Assembly: GCF_030326305.1 (NCBI RefSeq)
Contig: NZ_JACAKB010000009.1
Location: 57,381 to 121,380 of the forward strand
From: Myroides odoratimimus
GTDB lineage: Bacteria > Bacteroidota > Bacteroidia > Flavobacteriales > Flavobacteriaceae
Reading direction: 5' to 3'
Length of the DNA: 64,000 nucleotides
Shown: one piece after another, positions 26,144 through 35,564 of the stretch
Layout: each line of letters opens with the position of its first letter
How positions within the stretch are numbered: the stretch's first letter is position 1
The notes under the pieces: model-generated
What the model saw: the letters and a program-made list of their open reading frames with translations, nothing else
What the model was told of the DNA's origin: nothing
Databases searched by the model: none
Made by a program: the position numbers and the translations under genes

Positions 26144-27142
26144 ATGGAAAATACAGTAACCCCAGAAGAAAACTTACACTTCGAATCTAGACTAGATTTG
26201 AGTTTGTTACAAGAGAAGGTAAAAGGAATCAAAAGTGAGATACAGAAAGTAATCGTTGGTCAAGATAAAACAATAGATCAAATCATTGTATCTCTATTAG
26301 CTAATGGGCATATTCTATTAGAAGGTGTACCAGGAGTAGCTAAGACACTTTCTGCTAAACTACTGGCACAGACCATCGATATGGACTTTAGTCGTATCCA
26401 GTTCACACCAGATTTAATGCCTTCTGATATATTAGGTACCTCAATATTCAATATGCAAAAAAGTGAGTTTGAGTTTAAAAAAGGTCCTATATTTTCTAAT
26501 CTAATCTTGATCGATGAGATAAACCGTGCTCCTGCTAAAACTCAGGCTGCCTTATTTGAGGTAATGGAAGAAAGACAAATCACAATAGACGGGCATTCTT
26601 ATAAAATGGAAGAACCTTTCTTAGTAATTGCTACTCAGAACCCTATTGAACAAGAAGGTACTTATCGATTACCTGAGGCACAATTAGACCGTTTCTTATT
26701 TAAGATTAATATAGACTATCCTTCATTAGAAGAAGAGATTGCAATCGTTCAGAGAGAGCATGAATTATTAGATAAAAAGAAAACTACGATGATTAATAAA
26801 GTAGTTACTCCTAATGAGATTATTTCTTTCCAAAAGCTAATCAAAGAAATTATCGTAGAAGAAAAGATCATCGAATACATTGCTAAGATCGTTGCTGATA
26901 CTCGTATTAATCCACTGTTATATCTAGGAGCTTCACCTCGTGCCTCTATTGCTATTCTAAATGCTGCCAAGGGATTCGCTGCTATTAACAACAGGGACTT
27001 TGTGACACCTGAGGATATTAAAGAAGCTGCTATACCAGTGCTAAAACACCGTATCATAGTATCACCTGAAAGAGAGATGGAAGGGCTAACAGCGAATGAC
27101 ATTATTAATCAAATCATCGAATCAATAGATATTCCTAGATAA
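26144..27142 (+). CDS. MoxR-family AAA+ ATPase
   Basis: 332 residues. Walker A GVPGVAKT (61-68), Walker [21 protein letters not shown] (about 121-140), sensor 1 (ATQNP), arginine finger and C-terminal lid ([18 protein letters not shown]). MoxR proteins act as chaperones that fold or activate a partner, usually the DUF58 or VWA protein encoded next to them. Here the partner is the DUF58 gene 14 bp downstream, and the membrane components upstream complete the complex. Confidence 0.95.
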   Translation: MENTVTPEENLHFESRLDLSLLQEKVKGIKSEIQKVIVGQDKTIDQIIVSLLANGHILLEGVPGVAKTLSAKLLAQTIDMDFSRIQFTPDLMPSDILGTSIFNMQKSEFEFKKGPIFSNLILIDEINRAPAKTQAALFEVMEERQITIDGHSYKMEEPFLVIATQNPIEQEGTYRLPEAQLDRFLFKINIDYPSLEEEIAIVQREHELLDKKKTTMINKVVTPNEIISFQKLIKEIIVEEKIIEYIAKIVADTRINPLLYLGASPRASIAILNAAKGFAAINNRDFVTPEDIKEAAIPVLKHRIIVSPEREMEGLTANDIINQIIESIDIPR

Positions 27143-27156
27143 TAAAGACAATACTT

Positions 27157-28491
27157 ATGTTTAAATTATTCAAGCAACTTTATTTACAAAAACGAGTGTA
27201 TATGGTCTTAGGGACTATTATAGCTCTATTTGTACTTGCCTTTATATTTCCAATACTGTATAAAGTTGTTTGGGGGTTATTTATATTATTTTTTGCTATC
27301 ATCTTGGTAGATATCACACTGTTATTCAACAAGAAGAATAAAATAGATGCTGTGCGTATCTTACCAGAAAAATTGTCTAATGGTGATGATAATACCATTT
27401 ATATCTCCATAGAGAATAAATATAACATCACAGTACAATGCTACATTATAGATGAGATCCCTTTTCAATTTCAAAAAAGAGATTTTGAAATCACTAAAAC
27501 TCTGACTTCTAAGGAGCAAAAAACACTTAGCTATACCTTAAGACCTACGAATAGAGGAGAATATGTCTTCGGGAAGTTAAACATATATGTATCTAGTCCT
27601 CTTAGATTAGTATCTAGAAGATTTGTATTTTGTGATGACATTACTTTAGCTACCTATCCTTCTTTTATTCAGATGAAGAAATATGATTTGATTGCTTTTT
27701 CTAAAAACAAATATGCTTTTGGGATGAAAAAAATCAGAAAAATAGGTACTACTACTGAGTTTGAACAAATAAAAGAATATGTATTAGGAGACGATATACG
27801 CAATATAAACTGGAAAGCAACTGCTAAATCCAGTCAATTAATGGTCAACCAATTTCAGGATGAGAATACAGAATCTGTTTATAATATTATCGATAGAGGA
27901 CGTGTGATGCAAATGCCTTTTAATGGTCTATCTTTACTTGATTATGCGATTAACTCTACCCTAGCCTTATCTAATGTTATCCTTAAGAAAAATGATAAAG
28001 TAGGATTAATGACTTTCTCAGAGAATATCACAAACCAACTTCCTGCTGAAAGTAAAATAAGTCAATTACAAAAAATCATGGAACAACTATACAGAGTTAA
28101 TACAAACTTTGTAGAAAGTGATTTCGGTAGGTTATATGCACACATCAAACACAAGATTACACATCGCAGTTTGATTATTCTTTACACTAATTTTGAATCC
28201 TTATCTAGTTTAAAAAGACAATTACCTTACCTAAGAGCTATTGCAAAAAATCACGTTTTATTAGTCGTTTTCTTTGAAAATACAGAATTAACTAAACTCA
28301 CTGAAAAAAAGGCTAAAAACACAGATGATATTTTTGACAAAGTAATTGCAGAAAAATTTAACTTTGAAAAGCGTTTAATAGTAAATGAATTAACCAAATA
28401 TGGTATTCAGTCTATACTAACAGCTCCAGAAGAATTATCCATAAACACGATTAATAAATATCTGCAAATCAAAGCTAAAGGTACCTTATAA
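27157..28491 (+). CDS. DUF58 domain-containing protein (VWA-like)
   Basis: 444 residues: two TM segments at about 13-52, a beta-rich Ig-like region (about 60-170), then the DUF58 core with FEQIKEYVLGDDIRNINWKA (about 203) and a vWA-like half (LIILYTNFES, LVVFFENTELT). The 'DDIRNINWKATA' motif is diagnostic. DUF58 proteins are the probable MoxR clients. Last gene of the cluster; 1 bp from the TrmH-type methyltransferase. Confidence 0.9.
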   Translation: MFKLFKQLYLQKRVYMVLGTIIALFVLAFIFPILYKVVWGLFILFFAIILVDITLLFNKKNKIDAVRILPEKLSNGDDNTIYISIENKYNITVQCYIIDEIPFQFQKRDFEITKTLTSKEQKTLSYTLRPTNRGEYVFGKLNIYVSSPLRLVSRRFVFCDDITLATYPSFIQMKKYDLIAFSKNKYAFGMKKIRKIGTTTEFEQIKEYVLGDDIRNINWKATAKSSQLMVNQFQDENTESVYNIIDRGRVMQMPFNGLSLLDYAINSTLALSNVILKKNDKVGLMTFSENITNQLPAESKISQLQKIMEQLYRVNTNFVESDFGRLYAHIKHKITHRSLIILYTNFESLSSLKRQLPYLRAIAKNHVLLVVFFENTELTKLTEKKAKNTDDIFDKVIAEKFNFEKRLIVNELTKYGIQSILTAPEELSINTINKYLQIKAKGTL

Positions 28492-28492
28492 C

Positions 28493-29290
28493 ATGATGAT
28501 TAAAAGAATAGATAGCCCACAAAACACCTTGATTAAAAGCATTGTCCAACTACAAGAAAAATCTAGAAATAGGAAACAATCAGGTACATTTGTTATTGAA
28601 GGGCTTCGAGAAATAGAATTAGCAACTAAAGGAGGATATGCATTAAAGACTCTTTTATTTTATCCTGACCTTGTATCTGAGACTTCTCTGCGACCTTTCA
28701 TTTCAAGAGAAACAGAGTTAATAGAAATTTCTAAAGAGGTCTATCAAAAACTAGCTTATAGAGATACAACTGAAGGGGTGATAGCTATCGCGCATACAAA
28801 ATCATTAGCTCTAGAGGATCTAAAGCTTTCTGAAAATCCTATTATCTTAGTAGCTGAAGCGACTGAAAAACCGGGGAACATAGGTGCTATACTTAGAACT
28901 GCTGATGCAGCTAATATAGATGCTGTCATCATCGCTAACCCTAAAAGTGATATCTATAATCCTAATGTAGTCCGCTCTAGTGTAGGATGTGTTTTTACAA
29001 ATCAGATAGCAATGGCCTCTACAACAGATGCTATTGCCTTTCTAAAAAAACACAATATCAATATCTACTGTGCTACATTACAAGATTCAACTTCTTATCA
29101 TACGAGAGATTACAAAGAAGCTACTGCCTTCGTAGTAGGTACTGAAGCTACAGGACTTACACAAGAATGGAGAGATGCTAGCACTAAGAATATCATCATA
29201 CCGATGAGTGGAGTAATAGACTCAATGAATGTATCTGTGGCTGCTTCTATCTTACTGTTCGAAGCAAAACGCCAACGAGATTTTAAATAA
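28493..29290 (+). CDS. TrmH/SpoU-family RNA 2'-O-methyltransferase
   Basis: 265 residues. N-terminal substrate-binding domain (RKQSGTFVIEGLREIELATK) and a C-terminal SPOUT domain with the three SpoU motifs: EKPGNIGAILRTADAANIDA, FVVGTEATGLTQEW and IPMSGVIDSMNVSVAASILL. Transfers methyl from SAM to a ribose 2'-OH in rRNA or tRNA; the target base is unknown. It probably shares the mRNA of the MoxR/DUF58 cluster because the gap is one base. Two ATGs (codons 1, 2) are possible starts. Confidence 0.9.
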   Translation: MMIKRIDSPQNTLIKSIVQLQEKSRNRKQSGTFVIEGLREIELATKGGYALKTLLFYPDLVSETSLRPFISRETELIEISKEVYQKLAYRDTTEGVIAIAHTKSLALEDLKLSENPIILVAEATEKPGNIGAILRTADAANIDAVIIANPKSDIYNPNVVRSSVGCVFTNQIAMASTTDAIAFLKKHNINIYCATLQDSTSYHTRDYKEATAFVVGTEATGLTQEWRDASTKNIIIPMSGVIDSMNVSVAASILLFEAKRQRDFK

Positions 29291-29300
29291 CAACAAACAT

Positions 29301-29326
29301 AGCACCTCATCCAAGGTGCTTTTTTA
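29301..29326 (+). terminator. Intrinsic terminator
   Basis: AGCACCT / AGGTGCT 7-bp stem with a 6-nt loop, then TTTTTT. Ends the MoxR/DUF58/TrmH transcript. Confidence 0.85.
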
Positions 29327-29351
29327 TTTTATATAGCGGTAAATAGTGACA

Positions 29352-29380
29352 TTGCAATACTGTTTTTTATTCTATTTTTG
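29352..29380 (+). promoter_or_regulatory. Bacteroidetes-type promoter of the WG/Sel1 gene
   Basis: TTG (29352-29354), 18-nt spacer, TATTTTTG (29373-29380): an exact match to the consensus. Start of transcription near 29387, about 13 nt before the ATG. Confidence 0.65.
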
Positions 29381-29399
29381 AATACAAAAATAAAGCAAC

Positions 29400-31997
29400 A
29401 TGGGACACAGACATATCGTAACTAATATAGACTTAACACCACAGGGAGAAGTAGAATATCATTTTATAGGAGAGTGGAAATATGAAATACCTTTATTCTT
29501 CTTTCCTCTATTCAGCATTCCGGTACAGTCTAAAGAGTTAAAAGATTACAGTCTAAAACCTTCTTATCTTCTATACTTTAGAATGAAAGAAGCCATGCCT
29601 CTATTTGAACAATTCCACCAATGGATACAATCGAATATAGATCTACTCGTTCCTAAGGAACATCAACCTGCTTACTTTGAGTCTTATCAAAAGCAACTAT
29701 ATTACTTCAATAATTTAGAAGGTGATAGTCTTGTACTTGATGGTTCTGATGTGTATAATATGAGTGAAGGTAGTCACAAGACTTTAGCGAAAGAATATTT
29801 AGCTACTTTAGAAGGGTTAGCTACTGAGTTTAAAGAACTATTAGATAGTAATGCAAGTGTAGAAGAGTTTAACACCTCAGATATTGCCAGCTATTTCTTC
29901 CCTTTTAGCACCCTTCAAGAGTATCTTAATAATGATAATGCCAACTATGGATGGGATTGGTTAGAAGTTGCTTTTGAGCCAAACTACGACTTTTTACACT
30001 TTGAGGAAAATGAGCGCTGGGGAATAAAAAAGCTTAATGGAGAGGTTATTCTACCTGCTATTTATGATGGAATTGGAGAGTTTGAGGAAAGTGGCTTAGC
30101 CTATATTATTCTAAATGACAAATGTGGTTTAATCGATAAACAAGGAAACATTGTACTTGAACCAGTATGGGACTACGTTAGTACAACAGGGATAACTTAT
30201 GTAGAAAGCACAACTGACAATCCTGATGAATATACATCTATTATAACTTGTTCATTAAAAATGAACGAGAAATATGCCTTATACAATATCAGTACGCAGT
30301 CGTATATCACTGATTTTATCTATGACGAAATTGAATTATTAAAAGACGATTACTATAACGTTCTTCAAGGAAATCTATACGCCGTATTCAATTACAAAGG
30401 AGAGGAATGCATTCCGTTTACCTCTACTGCACCATTCGAATATTACTATCAGTTCTTCTGTGGTAAGCACGATAATAAGGACATTATGTATTCTAATCAA
30501 TATAGTTTTATAGGTAATTATGACTTTAGCGATATTTCTGATATTGGTACAGGAGATTGTCTATTAGTGCCATCTGCAAAGGGTACTAAACTAAAAAAGA
30601 TAATTGATGCACACGGCAACTTGGTCTTAGACGATGTAAAGATGGCAGAAGGCCTAACGGATAAATGTATTAAAGTAATCACAGATCACGGAATGACGAT
30701 CTATGATATAGAACTAAAGGAGAACTTAATTGATTATGTGAAAGGACGTATAGAGAAGTACATCTTGATGGACATCAATCTACAAATCGGACAGGTATAT
30801 ATCAGTTCAGGAAAGAAAAAAGGTGTTTACGATTGTGTCAATCGCACTTGGGCTATCCCACTACAAATAGCTGTTGAGCTTAAGGTTTTAGGCATAGAAG
30901 CTTATGCAATTAAGAACAACCTATGGAATATAACGCCGATTGGGCAAACTATACCTGTAGTAGAAGATTGTAATTATATTGCTTTGCACCCCCTAAATCA
31001 TGAACCACAAGTTGTAGTGGTGTATAAAGATAAAAAAGTATACCAATACCAAGATAATGCTTTAGACTTATTACCACTTACACAGTTAATCGCATTAGCA
31101 ACGCGTATGCACTATAATCAAGACGGAGAAGTAAGCCTATTTAAACCGTATTTTGCAGAACGAGTAAAACAAGTCACTACAGATGATTACCTAAGTTTAG
31201 AGTCTTTCTATATCCACAGAATTAAAGACTTTTACTTAGATAATGACTGGATAGAAGAATACAATCAATTAATCAACTTTGCAGAACAGCTCAATAATGA
31301 TGAACTGCTTCAGGATTTAGCCTATCGTTATCTCACAGAAGAGGACTATATTGATTATCCTAAAGCTATGAAACTGTTTTTAAAAGCTTCAGAGCTCGGA
31401 AATCATTACGCAGCTACCAATATTGGTTATATGTATTTTGAGGCTTTAGGAGTACCTTATAACAGTGAAAAAGGATTACAATACTACCTACTTGGAGCAG
31501 AAAGAGGAAATAATCAAGCTAAACTTAACTTAGCTTACCTATATTACCAAGGAGCTGAAGGTATAGACATAGATTTCGAAAAAGCCTTACATTACTTCTT
31601 ACCATTAGAAAAAGTTGGTGGATTTTATGTTACCAACTATATTGCAGATTGTTACTATCTATTAGGTGAGTATAAAAAAGCAATGAAATTCATCAAAAAA
31701 GACCTTAAAGGAGAAGATCATTTAGGTTCCTTTTTAATGGGTAAATGCTATAATTTAGGCTATGAAGTCAAACAAGATACAGCTAAAGCGATTGAATATT
31801 TTGAACAGGCAGTATCTAAAGGCTATGTATATGCAGCCACCGATTTGTTATATATCTATGCCTATGACGAGAAGTTTAAAAACAGTGAAAAGTTAGCCTA
31901 CTATTTAGAAATAGCTAAAGAGAATGACTTAGATTTACCTACTGACTTCAAAGGTAAAAACACTTTAAAAAGTTTTTTAAAGAAATGGTTTAAATAA
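29400..31997 (+). CDS. Large WG-repeat and Sel1-repeat protein
   Basis: 865 residues without signal peptide or TM, so cytoplasmic. Residues about 1-190 form an unassigned alpha/beta region. WG-type repeats begin at about 200 (RWGIKKLNGEVILPAIYDGI, CGLIDKQGNIVLEPVWDYVS) and continue with weaker copies to about 560. From about 640 the pattern changes to TPR-like Sel1 repeats (AATNIGYMYFEALGVPYNSE, YYLLGAERGNNQAKLNLAYL, GSFLMGKCYNLGYEVKQDTA). Both repeat types serve as protein-binding scaffolds; the combined layout points to an adaptor or bait role, but no partner is known. Followed after 1 bp by a GNAT acetyltransferase gene. Confidence 0.8.
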   Translation: MGHRHIVTNIDLTPQGEVEYHFIGEWKYEIPLFFFPLFSIPVQSKELKDYSLKPSYLLYFRMKEAMPLFEQFHQWIQSNIDLLVPKEHQPAYFESYQKQLYYFNNLEGDSLVLDGSDVYNMSEGSHKTLAKEYLATLEGLATEFKELLDSNASVEEFNTSDIASYFFPFSTLQEYLNNDNANYGWDWLEVAFEPNYDFLHFEENERWGIKKLNGEVILPAIYDGIGEFEESGLAYIILNDKCGLIDKQGNIVLEPVWDYVSTTGITYVESTTDNPDEYTSIITCSLKMNEKYALYNISTQSYITDFIYDEIELLKDDYYNVLQGNLYAVFNYKGEECIPFTSTAPFEYYYQFFCGKHDNKDIMYSNQYSFIGNYDFSDISDIGTGDCLLVPSAKGTKLKKIIDAHGNLVLDDVKMAEGLTDKCIKVITDHGMTIYDIELKENLIDYVKGRIEKYILMDINLQIGQVYISSGKKKGVYDCVNRTWAIPLQIAVELKVLGIEAYAIKNNLWNITPIGQTIPVVEDCNYIALHPLNHEPQVVVVYKDKKVYQYQDNALDLLPLTQLIALATRMHYNQDGEVSLFKPYFAERVKQVTTDDYLSLESFYIHRIKDFYLDNDWIEEYNQLINFAEQLNNDELLQDLAYRYLTEEDYIDYPKAMKLFLKASELGNHYAATNIGYMYFEALGVPYNSEKGLQYYLLGAERGNNQAKLNLAYLYYQGAEGIDIDFEKALHYFLPLEKVGGFYVTNYIADCYYLLGEYKKAMKFIKKDLKGEDHLGSFLMGKCYNLGYEVKQDTAKAIEYFEQAVSKGYVYAATDLLYIYAYDEKFKNSEKLAYYLEIAKENDLDLPTDFKGKNTLKSFLKKWFK

Positions 31998-31998
31998 T

Positions 31999-32463
31999 AT
32001 GATACACATACGCCCAGCCATATTAGAGGATATACCTCAACTACAACTGCTTTATCAAAAGCAGTTTGTAGTGATGCAAGAATATCAACCAGATTACTTT
32101 AAAGCTGATCTACCTGCTATTGATTTCTTAGAAGAAACAATACAATCAGACGAATGGGACTTCTTAGTAGCTGTTGATCAAGGCAAGCTTATTGGTATGG
32201 TTGCTTTATTTATTGAGCAAACCTTACCTTATGAGTGTTTTGTACCTCATAAATACCTCAACTTTGCAGATATTTATGTAGAACCTGAGTATCGTAGTAA
32301 AGGGATTGGAAAACAATTAATAGATGCTGTTAAACAATGGGCAAAACATAGACAAGTAGACTACATAGAACTTCTGGTAGTGGAGCAAAACAAACGTGCT
32401 TATGACCTCTATCTCAAAGAACACTTTGAACCTGTACATACCGTAATGAGGTATAAAATATAA
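31999..32463 (+). CDS. GNAT family N-acetyltransferase
   Basis: 154 residues. GNAT motif A is seen as DIYVEPEYRSKGIGKQLIDA, with the R/Q-x-x-G-x-G/A acetyl-CoA loop (RSKGIG), then YIELLVVEQNKRAYDLYLKE. Transfers acetyl from acetyl-CoA to an unknown amine. One base after the WG/Sel1 gene, so co-transcribed. It is a paralogue of the acetyltransferase at 35086-35559. Confidence 0.88.
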   Translation: MIHIRPAILEDIPQLQLLYQKQFVVMQEYQPDYFKADLPAIDFLEETIQSDEWDFLVAVDQGKLIGMVALFIEQTLPYECFVPHKYLNFADIYVEPEYRSKGIGKQLIDAVKQWAKHRQVDYIELLVVEQNKRAYDLYLKEHFEPVHTVMRYKI

Positions 32464-32502
32464 TAGAAATACCCTTATATATCATTGCAAAGGCATTTCT
32501 TA

Positions 32503-33885
32503 TTATTCTTTTAGACCTTTGACAATGCCAAAACTCAAAAACAAAGCTATCAATAACAATACACAAATTAAAACCAGCACTACTGCAAATGCTAAAGTGT
32601 AATCTACTCTATTTGCTACTCCAAAAAACACACTTCCAATAGCTGCTACTCCAAATGCTGAACCTATCTGTAGACTACAGTTTACTACTCCCGAAGCTAA
32701 TCCTGCAAACTGAACAGGTACATTACTTAAGCTTAATCTAACTACAGATGCTAAGGTCAATCCCATTCCACATCCAATGACAAACAAATCAACCTTAAAC
32801 AACAAGGGCTCAAAACTATACAAAGTATATAGTAATAATAAGAAACCTATACCATAAATAACTAATCCCAAAGAAAGAATAGTCTGTTTAAAATATCTAC
32901 TAATTACAGAAGAACTCAATGACATAATAATAAATCCAATACCAAAAGGAATAATAGCCTTACCCGCTTCCATACTTGTCCAATACAATTCTTCTTGTAA
33001 ATAAATACCTAATACTAAATAAAACACTCCACTTGCATAGTATAGAAAACTTATAATCACTCCTAGTTTTAAATTCTTAAACTTAAAGATAGTAAAGTCT
33101 ACTAAAATGCTCTTTCCTTCTTGTTTACGCATATTCTGAACCTTGATAAACAAGTACAAAAACACTACTGATGCTATTAAAAACATAACAGTCTGTATAG
33201 CTATTCCTTTCTCTACTATTGTCGTTAAAGGATAAATAAAGCTCATTAATCCTAGACTTAACAATGCAGTCCCTCTATAATCAACTTTCTCTATAGACTT
33301 ATGATCTTGTTTTGGTAATGTTATAATTGCCATCACCAACGCAATCACCCCAACGGGTAAATTAACTAAAAATATCACACGCCACCCTAAGTCAAATATA
33401 TTCCACTCTATCAAAACTGCTCCAAGATATTGTCCTAACGCAGCGGCTATCCCAAAAGTGAAACTATACAAAGCCATTACTAAACGCTTTTCTTTTTCGT
33501 CAAAAAGCGTATGAAGAATAGCCAAAACCTGTGGTATCATAACTGCTCCTGATACCCCTTGTAATACTCTACCTATAATCATCATCACAGGAGATTGAGA
33601 GAGACCACAGAGTACAGATGAACTAATAAAACCTATCAATCCAATAATGAATATTCTCTTACGCCCATAAATATCTCCAAATCTACCACCTGATATTTGA
33701 AACACAGCATAAGCACAAGTGTAGAAAGATACTATCATCTGCAATTCACTACTACTCGATCGAAGAGAATATTGTATAGAAGGCAATGCTAAATTGACAA
33801 TATAAAAATCCAAGGGAGAAAGTATAGTGGCTACTAATAAAATAAATAGTATAAACCTTTTGTCTTTAAAAATCATAGAACACAT
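32503..33885 (-). CDS. DHA2-type MFS drug exporter
   Basis: 460 residues with 14 hydrophobic segments. MFS motifs: FGDIYGRKRIFIIG after TM2 and the DHA2-type motif C LQGVSGAVMIPQVLAIL in TM5. Resembles the EmrB/QacA/SmvA group of proton-driven multidrug exporters; the substrate is unknown. Divergent from the AraC gene at 34090, with 204 bp between them. A stem CTTAGTT / AACTAAG (33894-33920) lies just upstream of its start on the leader and may be an operator. Confidence 0.87.
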   Translation of the reverse strand: MCSMIFKDKRFILFILLVATILSPLDFYIVNLALPSIQYSLRSSSSELQMIVSFYTCAYAVFQISGGRFGDIYGRKRIFIIGLIGFISSSVLCGLSQSPVMMIIGRVLQGVSGAVMIPQVLAILHTLFDEKEKRLVMALYSFTFGIAAALGQYLGAVLIEWNIFDLGWRVIFLVNLPVGVIALVMAIITLPKQDHKSIEKVDYRGTALLSLGLMSFIYPLTTIVEKGIAIQTVMFLIASVVFLYLFIKVQNMRKQEGKSILVDFTIFKFKNLKLGVIISFLYYASGVFYLVLGIYLQEELYWTSMEAGKAIIPFGIGFIIMSLSSSVISRYFKQTILSLGLVIYGIGFLLLLYTLYSFEPLLFKVDLFVIGCGMGLTLASVVRLSLSNVPVQFAGLASGVVNCSLQIGSAFGVAAIGSVFFGVANRVDYTLAFAVVLVLICVLLLIALFLSFGIVKGLKE

Positions 33886-34059
33886 TTTAAAAACTTAGTT
33901 TAAGCTTTAACTCAACTAAGCTATTATTACCTTACAAAATTCCTAAAGAATTACACCTAATAGATAACGCATATAGAATTATAAACAACGTTAGAAGAAG
34001 TATTATAACTAACTACAAATCATTTTACTAACAACTTATTTAAAACCAATATAAATACT

Positions 34060-34067
34060 TATTTTTG
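34060..34067 (+). promoter_or_regulatory. Possible -7 box of the AraC-family gene
   Basis: TATTTTTG, matching TAnnTTTG, 22 bp upstream of the ATG at 34090. The -33 element is not clear. Confidence 0.4.
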
Positions 34068-34089
34068 CAAACGATAAGAAACATAAGCT

Positions 34090-34992
34090 ATGTTACAAGG
34101 AAATAATCAGGGAAACTTAATCGTAGATAGTCATCATATAGAAGGAGCTACACATACTATGGATATTACAGTGATCCATACCGCTATAGCCAGTATAAAA
34201 CACGGAACTTATACTGCGGAACAAGACTTCTATCACACTGTACTTCCTACTAAAGAATCTATTCTTACGTGTAATTGTATACAAGGAAGTAGCTTAACCT
34301 TAAACCATGACAACCTCAACATTCATGAACAAGGAGCGCTATTGTTTAAAGAAAGAGCTGTTCCTTATGAACACATTATGAAAACGGCAAAAGACAAAAG
34401 AGGAGAGTTTTTAGAAATTGCAGTAAACAAGACCTTTGTTACCAACTTATTTGAAGAAGAAAAAGAATACTTAGAAGAGCTATTAGGTAGCCAATCTCCT
34501 AAACTTGTATTTGACTTAAATCTAAATTCCCTCCAAGTCTTACAACAATTAGTTTCTCATCCTTATCAAGGAAAACTTGCTGAGCATTATATCAATAATA
34601 AAATAGAAGAAGCTCATTTATTACAATACCACAATTGGAGTTATAATAAAACCCCTAAAGAATTAAGCCTTCACAGAAAAGATGAACAAGCACTACACGA
34701 AATCAAATCGTATATTACAGATAATTATAACAAAGACTTCACGATACAAGAGTTAGCACTGAGAGTAGGTATTAATCAAACCAAACTAAAGAAAGGCTTT
34801 AAAGCACTCTTCGGGACGACTACGTTTAAGTACATCCATGACCTGCGCATGCAGAAAGCCTTAGAGATGATAAAAAGTAGAGAGTATAATATCTACGAGA
34901 TAGCAGAGTATATAGGTTATAGACACAGTCACCACTTCTCCACAGCATTTAAGAAGTACTATGGTCAACTACCTACTAAAATAAAAACATAA
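34090..34992 (+). CDS. AraC/XylS family transcriptional regulator, PchR-like
   Basis: 300 residues: N-terminal sensor region of unknown ligand (about 1-190) and a C-terminal AraC DNA-binding domain with two helix-turn-helix motifs (FTIQELALRVGINQTKLKKG and IYEIAEYIGYRHSHHFSTAF). The FGTTTFKYIHDLRMQKALEM linker is typical of the PchR/siderophore-type regulators. Divergent from the DHA2 exporter and likely its regulator. No iron-uptake genes are nearby, so the ligand is open. Confidence 0.88.
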   Translation: MLQGNNQGNLIVDSHHIEGATHTMDITVIHTAIASIKHGTYTAEQDFYHTVLPTKESILTCNCIQGSSLTLNHDNLNIHEQGALLFKERAVPYEHIMKTAKDKRGEFLEIAVNKTFVTNLFEEEKEYLEELLGSQSPKLVFDLNLNSLQVLQQLVSHPYQGKLAEHYINNKIEEAHLLQYHNWSYNKTPKELSLHRKDEQALHEIKSYITDNYNKDFTIQELALRVGINQTKLKKGFKALFGTTTFKYIHDLRMQKALEMIKSREYNIYEIAEYIGYRHSHHFSTAFKKYYGQLPTKIKT

Positions 34993-35085
34993 CCTATGCT
35001 ACCAACTCCTTTCATATAAAACCCTTCCCTTGTTCACTTTCTTATCTTTAAATCCCTTATTTTAGTCATCATAATACTATAACAC

Positions 35086-35559
35086 ATGATTAGAAAAGCA
35101 CACTTAGAAGACATACCTACTATACAACAGTTATACTTTAATTTATTCGAAGTAATGGCTGACTTAGAATCTCACTATATGAAGGCTGCTCAGCAAGACA
35201 CTGCTTTTATAGAAAGCGTTATCAAAGGAGAAAATGATTTTATTATTTTTGCAGCAGAAGACGATAAGGAAGTTCAAGGCTTTGCTATAGCACAGCTGCA
35301 GAGTGCACCACCCTATAACTGCTTTGTACAACAGCGTTGTGTTTATCTAATGGATTTAGTTGTTGACCCAGATAGTCGCGGAAAAGGCTATGGAAAGAAG
35401 CTAATCCATGCTGTCAAAGAATGGGGAGTACAAAATAAGGTAGACTACTTCGAACTAAATGTTCTCTCTCAAAATAAAAAAGCTATAGACCTATACCTAA
35501 GAGAAGGGTTTGAACCATTTAATATCTCTATGCGTATGCGTCTTGACGACAAAGCATAA
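35086..35559 (+). CDS. GNAT family N-acetyltransferase
   Basis: 157 residues. Acetyl-CoA loop in VVDPDSRGKGYGKKLIHAVK (GKGYG), followed by YFELNVLSQNKKAIDLYLRE. Clear paralogue of the acetyltransferase at 31999-32463: same length, same start (IRKA/IRPA...LEDIPxxQxLY), and matching motif A and end. 5 bp precede the next gene, so the two are probably co-transcribed. Confidence 0.88.
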   Translation: MIRKAHLEDIPTIQQLYFNLFEVMADLESHYMKAAQQDTAFIESVIKGENDFIIFAAEDDKEVQGFAIAQLQSAPPYNCFVQQRCVYLMDLVVDPDSRGKGYGKKLIHAVKEWGVQNKVDYFELNVLSQNKKAIDLYLREGFEPFNISMRMRLDDKA

Positions 35560-35564
35560 AACAA

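Noticed and set aside
32464-32502. Terminator between the GNAT gene and the convergent exporter gene
   Set aside because: Only an imperfect stem, GAAAT / ATTTC with inner mismatches, was found, too weak to call.
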